Of a stretch of DNA of 7,543 nucleotides, positions 1-6,889 are shown one piece after another. A program made the position numbers and the translations under genes. This DNA is from Lachnospiraceae bacterium. GTDB taxonomy: Bacteria > Bacillota > Clostridia > Lachnospirales > Anaerotignaceae. Position 1 is the first letter of the stretch, and every line of letters starts with the position of its first letter. The notes beneath the pieces are model-generated. The model saw nothing but the letters and a program-made list of their open reading frames with translations, was not told the DNA's origin and searched no databases. The stretch covers positions 1-7,543 of the forward strand of contig JAQVIB010000099.1 of NCBI GenBank assembly GCA_028695945.1, given 5' to 3'.

Positions 1-50
1 GTTATTCTCGTTAAACAAACCAGCAGTAGCCATATTGGTTTTAATTTCAT
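1..50 (-). CDS. 5' end of an unidentified, probably membrane protein (partial)
   Basis: An ATG at 48-50 opens a frame that stays open to the window edge. It encodes 16 residues, MKLKPIWLLLVCLTRI: two lysines and then a hydrophobic run, as in a first transmembrane helix or signal peptide. The ATG overlaps the TGA stop of the MerR gene (ATGA). The bases just upstream contain no Shine-Dalgarno match, so translation probably depends on re-initiation by ribosomes finishing the regulator. BmrR/BltR-type regulators often sit beside a drug efflux pump, so an MFS or other exporter is a reasonable guess. Sixteen codons cannot identify a family, and the frame could also be chance. The overlap, the basic-hydrophobic composition and the small gap to the regulator favour a real gene. 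Confidence 0.5.
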   Translation of the reverse strand, partial: MKLKPIWLLLVCLTRI

Positions 51-844
51 AATAAAATTTGTATTTCGTACCAAGCCTTTGAATACTCTACTAAATTATC
101 TTCAAATTCCATTGCAAGTGCAAGCTTAGGCACTTTTTTGTTCTCAAAATATTCTGTAAGCACGTCTGGATTCCAATTTTCCTCCAAAATTCTTGTTCTA
201 AAACACAAATATTCACCCGCTGGCAAAATTTCGTAAAACTTTGGGTCAATTTTTGGTTTTTCCCTTAAATATACAAAATATTCCTTGGGATAGAATTCCT
301 TTTTCATAAGAGAAGTAACGTCAATTTTATAACCATACTGCCTTCTAAAGCTTAAATCTGCATAGCTTTTTTGGCTTTTTGCCTTAGCAAGACGAATTTC
401 CATATTAGCTAGTGCTTCTCCATAGAAGCACGGTACTTTTATTATATACCGTTCCTCAATCTGAACCTTGTACAAAAAATCAGCATTTTCGTCCTTGTCC
501 AAATAAGTAAAATAGTCTATATACCAGTCTATGTCATCAATTCTAGCTTTAATTTTATCCAATTCATCAATGGATTCCTGCTTCTTTTGTCTAAGATAGG
601 GCAAAAGACTGTCTACACGTCCGCTGTGAATTATTTTTTTTATATTATCCAATGGCATGCCAAAGCCTTGAAGATATTTAATTCTATCTATATAATGAAA
701 TTGATTGTAAAAATAATACCTGTACCCTGTATTAGGGTCTGTATGCCCTGGCGAAAGTAGCCCAATTTTATCATAATACCTTAAAGTTTGGGTAGAAATA
801 CCTAAAAGACTTGCCGTTTCGCCTATTGTATACAATTCCTTCAT
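47..844 (-). CDS. MerR-family transcriptional regulator, BmrR/BltR-like with C-terminal effector domain
   Basis: This is a 265-aa ligand-responsive activator of the MerR family. Residues 4-72 form the winged helix-turn-helix: YTIGETASLLGISTQTLRYY is helix-turn-helix 1, followed by DKIGLL, the PNTGYRYY wing and a second helical pair ending in MPLDNIKKII. Residues about 80-115 are the dimerising coiled coil. Residues about 120-265 resemble the GyrI-like effector-binding domain of BmrR-type proteins, including LPAGEYLCFR and a WYEIQILL end. The length matches the BmrR/BltR class (about 270-280 aa) rather than short metal-sensing MerR proteins, and no metal-binding cysteine cluster is visible. 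The start is set by AGGTGA at 849-854, 4 nt before the ATG. The promoter has the long spacer used by MerR proteins, so autoregulation is likely. The next gene overlaps its stop codon. The effector is unknown; a hydrophobic or cationic compound is only the family expectation. Confidence 0.93.
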   Translation of the reverse strand: MKELYTIGETASLLGISTQTLRYYDKIGLLSPGHTDPNTGYRYYFYNQFHYIDRIKYLQGFGMPLDNIKKIIHSGRVDSLLPYLRQKKQESIDELDKIKARIDDIDWYIDYFTYLDKDENADFLYKVQIEERYIIKVPCFYGEALANMEIRLAKAKSQKSYADLSFRRQYGYKIDVTSLMKKEFYPKEYFVYLREKPKIDPKFYEILPAGEYLCFRTRILEENWNPDVLTEYFENKKVPKLALAMEFEDNLVEYSKAWYEIQILL

Positions 845-878
845 TTTTTCACCTCATGTTTAAGTGTCACATCAACAC

Positions 879-890
879 AAACCTTATTGT
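879..890 (-). repeat. Downstream copy of a 12-bp direct repeat in the merR leader
   Basis: On the minus strand this reads ACAATAAGGTTT. It is identical to the segment at 919-930 inside the promoter spacer, with starts exactly 40 bp apart, close to four helical turns. It lies between the predicted transcription start (about 906) and the merR start codon. It also sits in the loop of a 7-bp inverted repeat (TGTTTAA at 890-896 on the minus strand, TTAAACA at 857-863). A second binding site for the regulator is a plausible reading; chance duplication in AT-rich DNA is the alternative. Confidence 0.5.
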
Positions 891-913
891 TAAACAGCTC
901 TGCTATAAACAAA

Positions 914-944
914 ACTATAAACCTTATTGTAAGTATAATGTCAA
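914..944 (-). promoter_or_regulatory. MerR-type promoter and operator with 19-bp spacer
   Basis: On the minus strand a perfect TTGACA (939-944) and TATAGT (914-919) are separated by 19 bp (920-938) instead of 17. Overlong spacers of 19-20 bp are the hallmark of promoters that MerR proteins activate by DNA distortion. The spacer contains CTTA-N3-TAAG, a short dyad, and most of the upstream copy of the 12-bp repeat ACAATAAGGTTT (919-930). The predicted start of transcription is near 906, giving a leader of about 60 nt before the regulator. No better 17-bp pairing was found. The promoter lies just past the terminator of the upstream operon, so it starts an independent transcription unit. Confidence 0.75.
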
Positions 945-960
945 TAAAAGATTATAATTA

Positions 961-1004
961 TATATAAAAATATCCTATGAAAGTCTTATTCCACAGGATG
1001 TTTT
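961..1004 (-). terminator. Intrinsic terminator of the diguanylate cyclase / ABC-F / DUF4230 operon
   Basis: Seven bases after the DUF4230 stop, the minus strand forms an 11-bp stem, ATCCTGTGGAA (989-999) with TTTCATAGGAT (972-982). It contains two G-U pairs and a 6-nt loop, and is followed by ATTTTTATATA. The stem and U tract fit rho-independent termination in this direction. It separates the three-gene operon from the merR promoter. Confidence 0.85.
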
Positions 1005-1006
1005 AA

Positions 1007-1642
1007 TTATTTTTCTTTAATTATCACTTTATATTCGTTGTCGTTTGTTGCAATTTGAATCATGTTTCTTACAATATTTTGTGCATTATCATATGCTTCT
1101 GTTAATATTCCGCTACTAAGTGCCTTATCCTCCATAGTCTTTTTTTGTTCAATCTGAAATCTATTATAGTCCTCAAGTTTTATCTTATTAAAAATACCGT
1201 TCTTCTCATCATAAATTTGAAAACTGCCCTCATCAACTTCATGTGATAATATCTCTGCCTTAGGCAACGTTACTGTAATTACTGTTTCAGTTACATCAAT
1301 TTCTATACTGGTCAAGTCAACGCCTGCCCTTATATTTCCATCATAGCTTACAATAAATTTCTTTGTAGTAAAAGGCACTTTCATACCGTAAAAATCCGTA
1401 CTATTTTCAAACTGACCCATAGTTGTATAGTTGTATTCTACAGTTGTAAGCTCCTTAACTTCCATTATCTGCTGTTTTAGGATTGCCCCTGTTATCTTCG
1501 GCTTAGTGGCTTCATACACCAGTTTTGCATTTTTAACGCCACTTGTGTAACAAAAAAACGCCGTTCCAACAAATAAGGCAACTATAACAATAGCTATTGC
1601 CCCTGTAATTGTTCTGTTTTTATAGTCCCTAAAAATGCCCAC
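1007..1642 (-). CDS. DUF4230 family protein, membrane anchored
   Basis: This 211-aa protein has one N-terminal transmembrane helix (about residues 12-33) after a short basic segment, which predicts a single-pass protein with most of its mass outside the cytoplasm. The rest looks like DUF4230: a region around EVKELTTVEYNYT (61-73), a beta-rich core with FIVSYDGNIRAGVDL (96-110) and VTETVITVTLPKAEIL (117-132), then a helical tail (about 157-198). The family's function is unknown. Translation starts at GTG, supported by a strong AGAGGTGA site (1646-1653) with the right spacing and by the absence of any nearby upstream ATG. The gene follows the ABC-F gene by 16 bp and is last in its operon. Family recognition is from sequence pattern only. 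Confidence 0.87.
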   Translation of the reverse strand: MGIFRDYKNRTITGAIAIVIVALFVGTAFFCYTSGVKNAKLVYEATKPKITGAILKQQIMEVKELTTVEYNYTTMGQFENSTDFYGMKVPFTTKKFIVSYDGNIRAGVDLTSIEIDVTETVITVTLPKAEILSHEVDEGSFQIYDEKNGIFNKIKLEDYNRFQIEQKKTMEDKALSSGILTEAYDNAQNIVRNMIQIATNDNEYKVIIKEK

Positions 1643-1645
1643 GGG

Positions 1646-1653
1646 TCACCTCT
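1646..1653 (-). promoter_or_regulatory. Ribosome binding site that fixes the GTG start of the DUF4230 gene
   Basis: The minus strand reads AGAGGTGA, then CCC, then GTG (1640-1642). The GAGG core ends 6 nt before the GTG. It sits in the 16-bp gap after the ABC-F stop, so the non-ATG start is well supported. Confidence 0.8.
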
Positions 1654-1658
1654 TTTCA

Positions 1659-3437
1659 TTACTTCTGCCCTTCAATTTTTTCAGCCAGTTCTTCCAAGTA
1701 AATCCACCGCTCCATTTTTTCACTAAGTTTTGCTTCCAACTCTTCTTTTTGTGCCATAAGTTCGTTCAGCTTAGTGTAGTCACTAACAGCCTTTTCCATA
1801 TCAGCCGCATTTTTTTCAACAGCCGCCTCTAGCTTTGCTACATCATCTGCAATTGTTTCATATTCACGCTGTTCGTTATAAGAAAATTTAAGCTTTTTAG
1901 GTTTAATTGCTGTTTCTTTCTTCTCTTCAACTGTTTTGCAAACTGCTTGCTTTTCCTCAATAATTCTATTTTCCTCGAAGTCCGAATAATTGCCAATATA
2001 ACGAATTATACTGCCATCGGTTTTAACCTCGAATATAAATTCAGCAAGTTTATCTAAAAAATAACGGTCATGCGATACCGCAATAACTGCTCCGCCAAAG
2101 CTTTCAAGATAATCTTCCAAAATAGTAAGTGTTTCAATATCCAAATCGTTTGTAGGTTCATCCAAAAGTAAAATATTGGGTGCATCCATAAGTATACTAA
2201 GCAAATAAAGTCTACGTTTTTCGCCACCGCTTAACGCACCAATTTTTGCATACTGCAAGTCGGGATAAAACAGAAACTTCTCCAACATCTGGCTGGCTGA
2301 AAAAGTGCCTTCCCCAGTTTTAATTTCGTTGCTTATGTTTTTTATAAAATCTATTACCCTCTCATTTAGGTCAAGTTCTCTGCCTTCTTGTGAGAAATAT
2401 CCAATTTTTACCGTTCCGCCAACCTCAACTGCTCCACTGTCTGGCTTAATTCGTCCGCAAATCATGTTAAGCAACGTACTTTTCCCCGCACCATTTTGCC
2501 CAACAATTCCAATGCGGTCATTACGTATTATATTGTAGCTGAAATCGTTTATAACTGTTCTTCCATCAAACGCCTTACTTATATTTTTAAGCTCAATGGT
2601 TTTTCGACCTAAACGGCTGGATAGGGATGAAAGCTGTACTTTTTCATCTACCTCCGGAGAGGAAATTGTTTTTAATTCCTCATATCTTTCAATTCTACCT
2701 TTAGCTTTTGTGCTTCTTGCCCTTGCTCCACGCATTATCCAAGCATATTCTTTTTTTAGTATTGCCTGTCGCTTTCTTTCTGTTGCCTGTGCCATATCTT
2801 CACGCTGTGCTTTAAGCTCAAGATATTTAGAATAATTTGCATAGTAGCTATAAAGATTTCCCTTGTCTAGCTCAGTTATTTTGTTTACCACACGGTCAAG
2901 AAAATACCTATCATGGGTAATCATAACTATACCGCCCTTAAACTTGATTAAATATCCTTCAAGCCATGTTACCATGTCACTATCCAAGTGATTTGTAGGC
3001 TCATCAAGAATAAGCACATCTGCCGGATGAATAAGTGCCGCTGCAAGTGCAACTCTTTTTTTCTGTCCTCCTGAAAGTGTGCCTATTTTTTGCTCAAAGT
3101 TATGTATTCCCAACTTTGAAAGCATTGCCTTTGCTTCATATTCGTTAAGCTGTCTAAACTGATTAGAAAGATTTTCGAATACTTGCTCTAGAACAGTTAA
3201 TTCTTCTTGCATTGGTGGGTTTTGCCTCAAAAAGCTAATCTGTAAATTAGGATTAAACCAAGCCTTGCCAACATCAGGCTCCTCTACTCCTGCCAATATT
3301 CTTAGCAGTGTGCTTTTCCCTGTTCCATTAATTCCAATAATTCCAATTTTGTCACCTTCATTAAGGTAAATAGAAACCCCATTTAGCAACTGTTTCATTC
3401 CGTAATTTTTTGATATATTTTCAGCAGATAAAAGCAT
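1659..3437 (-). CDS. ABC-F family ATPase, Uup/YfmR-like
   Basis: This 592-aa cytoplasmic protein has two ABC ATPase domains in tandem and no transmembrane segment, as in ABC-F proteins that act on ribosomes rather than transport. Domain 1 has Walker A GINGTGKS (35-42), signature LSGGQ (121-125), Walker B with DEPTNHLD (145-152) and the H-switch His175. Domain 2 has Walker A GQNGAGKS (313-320), LSGGE (402-406), DEPTNDLD (426-433) and His456. Both catalytic glutamates (146 and 427) are present. The linker carries WIMRGARARSTKAKGR (233-248), and residues about 515-592 form a coiled-coil tail beginning KLKFSYNEQREYE. Linker and tail together are typical of Uup/YfmR, which is linked to rescue of stalled ribosomes and, in E. 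coli, to transposon precise excision. The start has AGGAGA upstream at good spacing. The gene lies 18 bp after the diguanylate cyclase. It is unlikely to be an antibiotic-resistance ABC-F because it has the Uup tail. Confidence 0.93.
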   Translation of the reverse strand: MLLSAENISKNYGMKQLLNGVSIYLNEGDKIGIIGINGTGKSTLLRILAGVEEPDVGKAWFNPNLQISFLRQNPPMQEELTVLEQVFENLSNQFRQLNEYEAKAMLSKLGIHNFEQKIGTLSGGQKKRVALAAALIHPADVLILDEPTNHLDSDMVTWLEGYLIKFKGGIVMITHDRYFLDRVVNKITELDKGNLYSYYANYSKYLELKAQREDMAQATERKRQAILKKEYAWIMRGARARSTKAKGRIERYEELKTISSPEVDEKVQLSSLSSRLGRKTIELKNISKAFDGRTVINDFSYNIIRNDRIGIVGQNGAGKSTLLNMICGRIKPDSGAVEVGGTVKIGYFSQEGRELDLNERVIDFIKNISNEIKTGEGTFSASQMLEKFLFYPDLQYAKIGALSGGEKRRLYLLSILMDAPNILLLDEPTNDLDIETLTILEDYLESFGGAVIAVSHDRYFLDKLAEFIFEVKTDGSIIRYIGNYSDFEENRIIEEKQAVCKTVEEKKETAIKPKKLKFSYNEQREYETIADDVAKLEAAVEKNAADMEKAVSDYTKLNELMAQKEELEAKLSEKMERWIYLEELAEKIEGQK

Positions 3438-3455
3438 ACACTTCTCCTATTAATT

Positions 3456-6400
3456 TTATTTTTCTCTATTATACACCCAAAACCCATTTTTTCCATTGTT
3501 TTTAGCAACATACAACGCATCATCAGCCTTTTTGTAAAGCATATCAAAGGTTTTAACATCTTCTGTTGTAATTGCAACACCAACCGACACTGTTATTTTA
3601 AGGTCATGATATTTTTTGCTTACAATATTCCTTATAGTCTCGCACACAATTTCTGCTTTTTTTTCAACGTCCTCTGGTGTTACAACTCGGTTCATAAATA
3701 CCACAAACTCATCATCGCCAAGACGCCCCAAAATATCATTCGCCCTAAAAGCTAACCTAAGTGCATTTGCTACAAGCTTAATTGCCTCATCTCCGCAATC
3801 ATGTCCCATTGTATCATTTATCGATTTAAAATTGTCAATATCAATAACCATAAATGCACTTAAAAAAGTTGTATTTCGTCTGTCCGCAAGTGCTTTTTTG
3901 GTCATTCCTTCAAATGTATTGCGGTTATACATTCCTGTCAGCATATCTTGCTCAGCCTTGTTTTTAAGGGAAAGCTCATACTTCTTACGCTCATCAACAT
4001 TTTTAGCTGTAAAATAGCCAATTATATGCCCTGAATCCTCGTCTCTAACAAGATTGATAACGAAAGCACACCAAATATTTCCATGAGTTCTGCTTTTAAT
4101 TCTAATCTCTCTATAAGCTTCTGTAATTCCTTTTTCATACTTCTTGCGAAGCATCGACACATCAAAAAATCTTGCCATTTTTGAAAAATCAGCACTATGC
4201 ACATATTTCCTACCAATTTTTTCAACTGCGTCACTAATTTTTAGATTTCCGTATGAATTCTTATAAGGTTCAAAAGTTTTATCACAGAATAAAACTTCTT
4301 CTTCATCTAAATCAATTTCAAGAAATGCAATTGAGCCTTCAACCGTCGCCGCCCTAAATTGCTCCGCCTTTTTCTTTTTTTCTAAATCCATCATTCTTTG
4401 TGTAACATTTTCGGCAACGCCAACTGCACGCAGTGGTTTTCCTTCCGCATCATAAATAGTAGTATAAATACTTTTTTCCCATCTATATTCTCCTAAAAAT
4501 TTGCTTTGTGGCATAACGTTTTTTATTCTGTAAGTATACTTAACATCTGTTTCCCCTGCGTAAACTCTTTTATAAGCATCACGTATAATTTCCACATCAT
4601 CAGGATGGTAAACACCCGAATTTATTAAACTTTCAGGAATGTTAACTATAACTTTTGGTGTACCATAAATTTCCATTGAGCTTTCCGTATTTATTACTTG
4701 CTTATTTATTATATCTAAATCCCAAACACATATATTGGTTTTTGATATAGCAATTCTGAACCGTTCCTCATCCCGAAGTCTCTGTTTTCTATTCCTCAAT
4801 TCAGCATTTCTCAAACGTATCCCGCTAAATGCCAAAATAAGTATTACAAACATAAAAATTAAACTTACTTCAGTGGGGTGACGATAAAACAAATATTCCC
4901 AGTTTTCATAATCTGTAGCACTAAGCACATTTTTTACAACAATTTCGTCAATTTCCTGCTTTGTAATTAACCCAACAGTTTTGTTCATTATATGGTAAAG
5001 CTGCTTATTTTCCTCATTATTCAAACCAAAGCCCATTTGAACACCAAAATCGGTCATCCAAAAAGCCACCAACGAATTATATTTAGGCATATGCATAAGA
5101 TACTCTGCACTGTAGGTTGAAACAAATGCTACATCTGCCTTCCCTTTTTTCACAGCATCAAGGCATTCCTCTGTACAATCATAGTAAACAAAAGTATTTT
5201 TAGGCATACTTTTTTTGAAAATTTCATTTGTTGAATAACCACTTACTACCGCTACTAAATTATTCTCATCATAAAGATTGGTAATATTCTTTTTTGTTAC
5301 TGCACTCATATTAATCTCCACATAAGGCACTGTAACATCTAAATTAAGCTGGTCTGCAATATAATAGTCATTAACAATGCCTGAAAGTACCTGTGCTTTT
5401 CCATCCCTCACTAAATCTATAGCTTCTTCATAACTGTTTGCAACAACGTAATTAAATTTAAGTCCGGTGCGTTCTTCCACCTTGGTAAGAATGTCCGCTA
5501 TTATTCCCTTGTAGGTATTTGTTTCATTATCGTAATATTCTATTGGTATCCACGATGAATCCACTGCTACCGTAACCGTTGGATGTTCATTGATATATTG
5601 TTTTTCATCTTTTGTTAACATCAGAACATCACTTGGGGACACCGAATAATATTTGGGACTTAGATGTTCCTTAAATGATGGTGTGTTAATCTCCATCAAT
5701 TCTTGTGCATAATCAATTTTTTCTATTATTTCATTTTTGCCCTTACCTGTAACAAAGTAATATGGCTTTGGCTTCCATTTTAAAATTACTTTTTCATTTT
5801 CAATATTGCGTAGGCTGGTTGTGTACATAGCATCTATTAATCCATCATTATTATGAAGAGCATCGCTTAATTCCTTCTGATTTTGAAAAGAGATAATGGA
5901 ATATTTTTTAATTCCCTGTTTTTTTAAATATTCCAACATATCCATATTTTTTGCAACACCCCTAATAACACCAACTTTAATACCGTCCAATGTTCTTGGG
6001 TCATTTATATTAATTCTCGTGTCATTTTCTAAAACAGATAATACTCCGTATTGCCTGCATACATCCAACTGTGGAAATTCAAAAATCCTTTCCGTTTCGT
6101 TGTTTTTTTCAACCATACCAACTATGTCAAGTTCTCCGTTTTTAACCATTTCCATTGCCGCCGAATAAGTAAGCGGCTTTATTTCACCCGTTGGATTTCC
6201 TCTAAAATCCTTTACTTGTATTGCTGAAACAAATTCATACTTCCATCCTGTGTATTTTGCTACTTCTCTAAGATATTCGTAACCAAATCCACTATGCTTT
6301 CCATTTTCATCTGTTTCGTTAAACCCATCCATCTGAAAAAAGGCAACTCGAATAACGCCATTATCCTCCTGGGCCAAAACTGGAATAAATCCAACCCCAA

Positions 6401-6461
6401 CCATAAAAAGGGAAATTAGCATAACAATAAGACTTTTGATTATTTTGCTTATAATATACAT
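3456..6461 (-). CDS. Membrane diguanylate cyclase with two substrate-binding-protein sensor domains and PAS domains
   Basis: This 1001-aa inner-membrane signalling protein is predicted to make c-di-GMP from GTP in response to an extracellular ligand. In order: a signal or anchor helix (1-31, ending VLAQ), a first SBP_bac_3-like domain (about 36-276), a second one (about 287-516) opening with the typical EKQYINEHPTVTVAVD, a transmembrane helix (about 532-550), a PAS domain (about 564-691), a second PAS-like domain (about 695-831) and a C-terminal GGDEF domain (about 837-998). The cyclase domain keeps DMLTGMYNR, the metal-binding DIDNFK, NDTMGHDCGDEA and an RAND feedback (I-) site placed as in PleD, but the signature is GDDEF, not GGDEF. 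There is no EAL domain. The frame opens upstream at 6488, but I place the start at 6461: it has a GAGGGG site and gives a standard signal peptide, whereas 6488 would lie about 6 nt from the predicted transcript start. First gene of its operon. Confidence 0.92.
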   Translation of the reverse strand: MYIISKIIKSLIVMLISLFMVGVGFIPVLAQEDNGVIRVAFFQMDGFNETDENGKHSGFGYEYLREVAKYTGWKYEFVSAIQVKDFRGNPTGEIKPLTYSAAMEMVKNGELDIVGMVEKNNETERIFEFPQLDVCRQYGVLSVLENDTRININDPRTLDGIKVGVIRGVAKNMDMLEYLKKQGIKKYSIISFQNQKELSDALHNNDGLIDAMYTTSLRNIENEKVILKWKPKPYYFVTGKGKNEIIEKIDYAQELMEINTPSFKEHLSPKYYSVSPSDVLMLTKDEKQYINEHPTVTVAVDSSWIPIEYYDNETNTYKGIIADILTKVEERTGLKFNYVVANSYEEAIDLVRDGKAQVLSGIVNDYYIADQLNLDVTVPYVEINMSAVTKKNITNLYDENNLVAVVSGYSTNEIFKKSMPKNTFVYYDCTEECLDAVKKGKADVAFVSTYSAEYLMHMPKYNSLVAFWMTDFGVQMGFGLNNEENKQLYHIMNKTVGLITKQEIDEIVVKNVLSATDYENWEYLFYRHPTEVSLIFMFVILILAFSGIRLRNAELRNRKQRLRDEERFRIAISKTNICVWDLDIINKQVINTESSMEIYGTPKVIVNIPESLINSGVYHPDDVEIIRDAYKRVYAGETDVKYTYRIKNVMPQSKFLGEYRWEKSIYTTIYDAEGKPLRAVGVAENVTQRMMDLEKKKKAEQFRAATVEGSIAFLEIDLDEEEVLFCDKTFEPYKNSYGNLKISDAVEKIGRKYVHSADFSKMARFFDVSMLRKKYEKGITEAYREIRIKSRTHGNIWCAFVINLVRDEDSGHIIGYFTAKNVDERKKYELSLKNKAEQDMLTGMYNRNTFEGMTKKALADRRNTTFLSAFMVIDIDNFKSINDTMGHDCGDEAIKLVANALRLAFRANDILGRLGDDEFVVFMNRVVTPEDVEKKAEIVCETIRNIVSKKYHDLKITVSVGVAITTEDVKTFDMLYKKADDALYVAKNNGKNGFWVYNREK

Positions 6462-6465
6462 GCAA

Positions 6466-6471
6466 CCCCTC
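6466..6471 (-). promoter_or_regulatory. Ribosome binding site selecting the 6461 start of the diguanylate cyclase
   Basis: The minus strand reads GAGGGG-TTGC-ATG, with the GAGG core 6 nt from the ATG at 6461. The two upstream in-frame ATGs (6473 and 6488) have no purine-rich site in front of them. Confidence 0.75.
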
Positions 6472-6500
6472 ATTCTTACACTATACATTATTTTTCTAGA

Positions 6501-6529
6501 ATTATAACATATTGCAAATTGTTTGTAAA
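6501..6529 (-). promoter_or_regulatory. Sigma-A-type promoter of the three-gene operon
   Basis: On the minus strand TTTACA (6524-6529; 5 of 6 to consensus), a 17-bp spacer and a perfect TATAAT (6501-6506) with a TG one base upstream (extended -10) make a strong constitutive-looking promoter. The predicted start is near the A at 6494, leaving a leader of about 33 nt before the ATG at 6461. It lies just downstream of the terminator of the preceding gene. Confidence 0.85.
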
Positions 6530-6538
6530 AATCATACT

Positions 6539-6570
6539 AAAAAAAGCAGAGTAATAACCTCTGCCTTTTA
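6539..6570 (-). terminator. Intrinsic terminator of the 72-aa gene
   Basis: The minus strand has GCAGAG (6559-6564), a 7-nt loop and CTCTGC (6546-6551), followed at once by seven T residues (6539-6545). A GC-rich 6-bp stem plus T7 is a textbook rho-independent terminator. It lies 21 nt beyond the stop codon of the small gene. The opposite strand has a weaker TTTTA tail, but no plus-strand gene needs it. Confidence 0.87.
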
Positions 6571-6590
6571 TACCTAAAATTTAATAGATG

Positions 6591-6809
6591 TTAATCTAAA
6601 AGAAATTCTTTTATTTCCTCCAGTGAAAAGAAGGTACAATCTGTTCTAAGCACATATCTAATGGCATCATTCCACTCATCAAGCGAGAAATTTTCTTCAT
6701 CTCCTTTTGTAAGCACATCCAGTAAGTCCTTTTTGGAGCAAACCCTTGGAAGATCAGAAATAAACAAGCAATTAAGCTTCTTTTCCAATTTATTAAGTAC
6801 CATGCTCAT
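6591..6809 (-). CDS. Hypothetical small acidic protein, 72 aa
   Basis: I do not recognise this 72-aa protein. It has no signal peptide or transmembrane segment, is acidic (15 D/E against 10 K/R by my count) and looks mostly helical. Visible features are a basic N-terminal helix (LNKLEKKLNCLF), a charged middle (KGDEEN, 35-40) and two similar stretches, FSLDEWNDAI (41-50) and FSLEEIKEFL (61-70), which suggest a small internal duplication or repeated helix caps. Three cysteines (14, 24, 58) do not form a metal motif. The first ATG is preferred because GAGGGGG ends 7 nt before it; the ATG two codons later is too far away. The gene is monocistronic, with its own promoter, a leader of about 105 nt and a terminator. 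That arrangement makes a real gene very likely. Confidence 0.8.
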   Translation of the reverse strand: MSMVLNKLEKKLNCLFISDLPRVCSKKDLLDVLTKGDEENFSLDEWNDAIRYVLRTDCTFFSLEEIKEFLLD

Positions 6810-6850
6810 AACAAAACCCCCTCACCAACAGTCCCATAAGTATAAAAACA

Positions 6851-6889
6851 TTAAATTATTTCAGTATATAAATTAAACGGATACATCAT
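6851..6889 (-). other. Possible leader peptide (uORF) ahead of the 72-aa gene
   Basis: Within the predicted leader a 12-codon frame encodes MMYPFNLYTEII and then TAA. It has a GAAGGG sequence just upstream, 3 nt from the first and 6 nt from the second ATG. It ends 41 nt before the start of the 72-aa gene. Its start lies in the loop and its body in the 3' arm of a 13-bp hairpin. No run of one amino acid suggests classical attenuation. So short a frame may be chance. Confidence 0.3.

Noticed and set aside
1635..1832. Plus-strand open frame opposite the ABC-F C-terminus
   Set aside because: It is a Phe/Leu-rich shadow of the coiled-coil coding sequence on the other strand, with no ribosome binding site or family resemblance. 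The same holds for the plus-strand frames within 2305-4017 and 5896-6876.
1659..3437. Antibiotic-resistance (ribosome protection) ABC-F identity
   Set aside because: The Uup-type linker and C-terminal coiled-coil tail, and the housekeeping-like operon context, fit Uup/YfmR rather than resistance subfamilies.
3395..3583. Minus-strand 62-codon frame across the cyclase/ABC-F junction
   Set aside because: It overlaps two well-supported genes in another phase and has no motif or ribosome binding site.
6462..6488. Nine extra N-terminal residues of the diguanylate cyclase from the ATG at 6488 or 6473
   Set aside because: No ribosome binding site precedes either ATG, and the predicted transcript start lies within about 6-21 nt of them. 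The ATG at 6461 has a strong site and gives a normal signal peptide.
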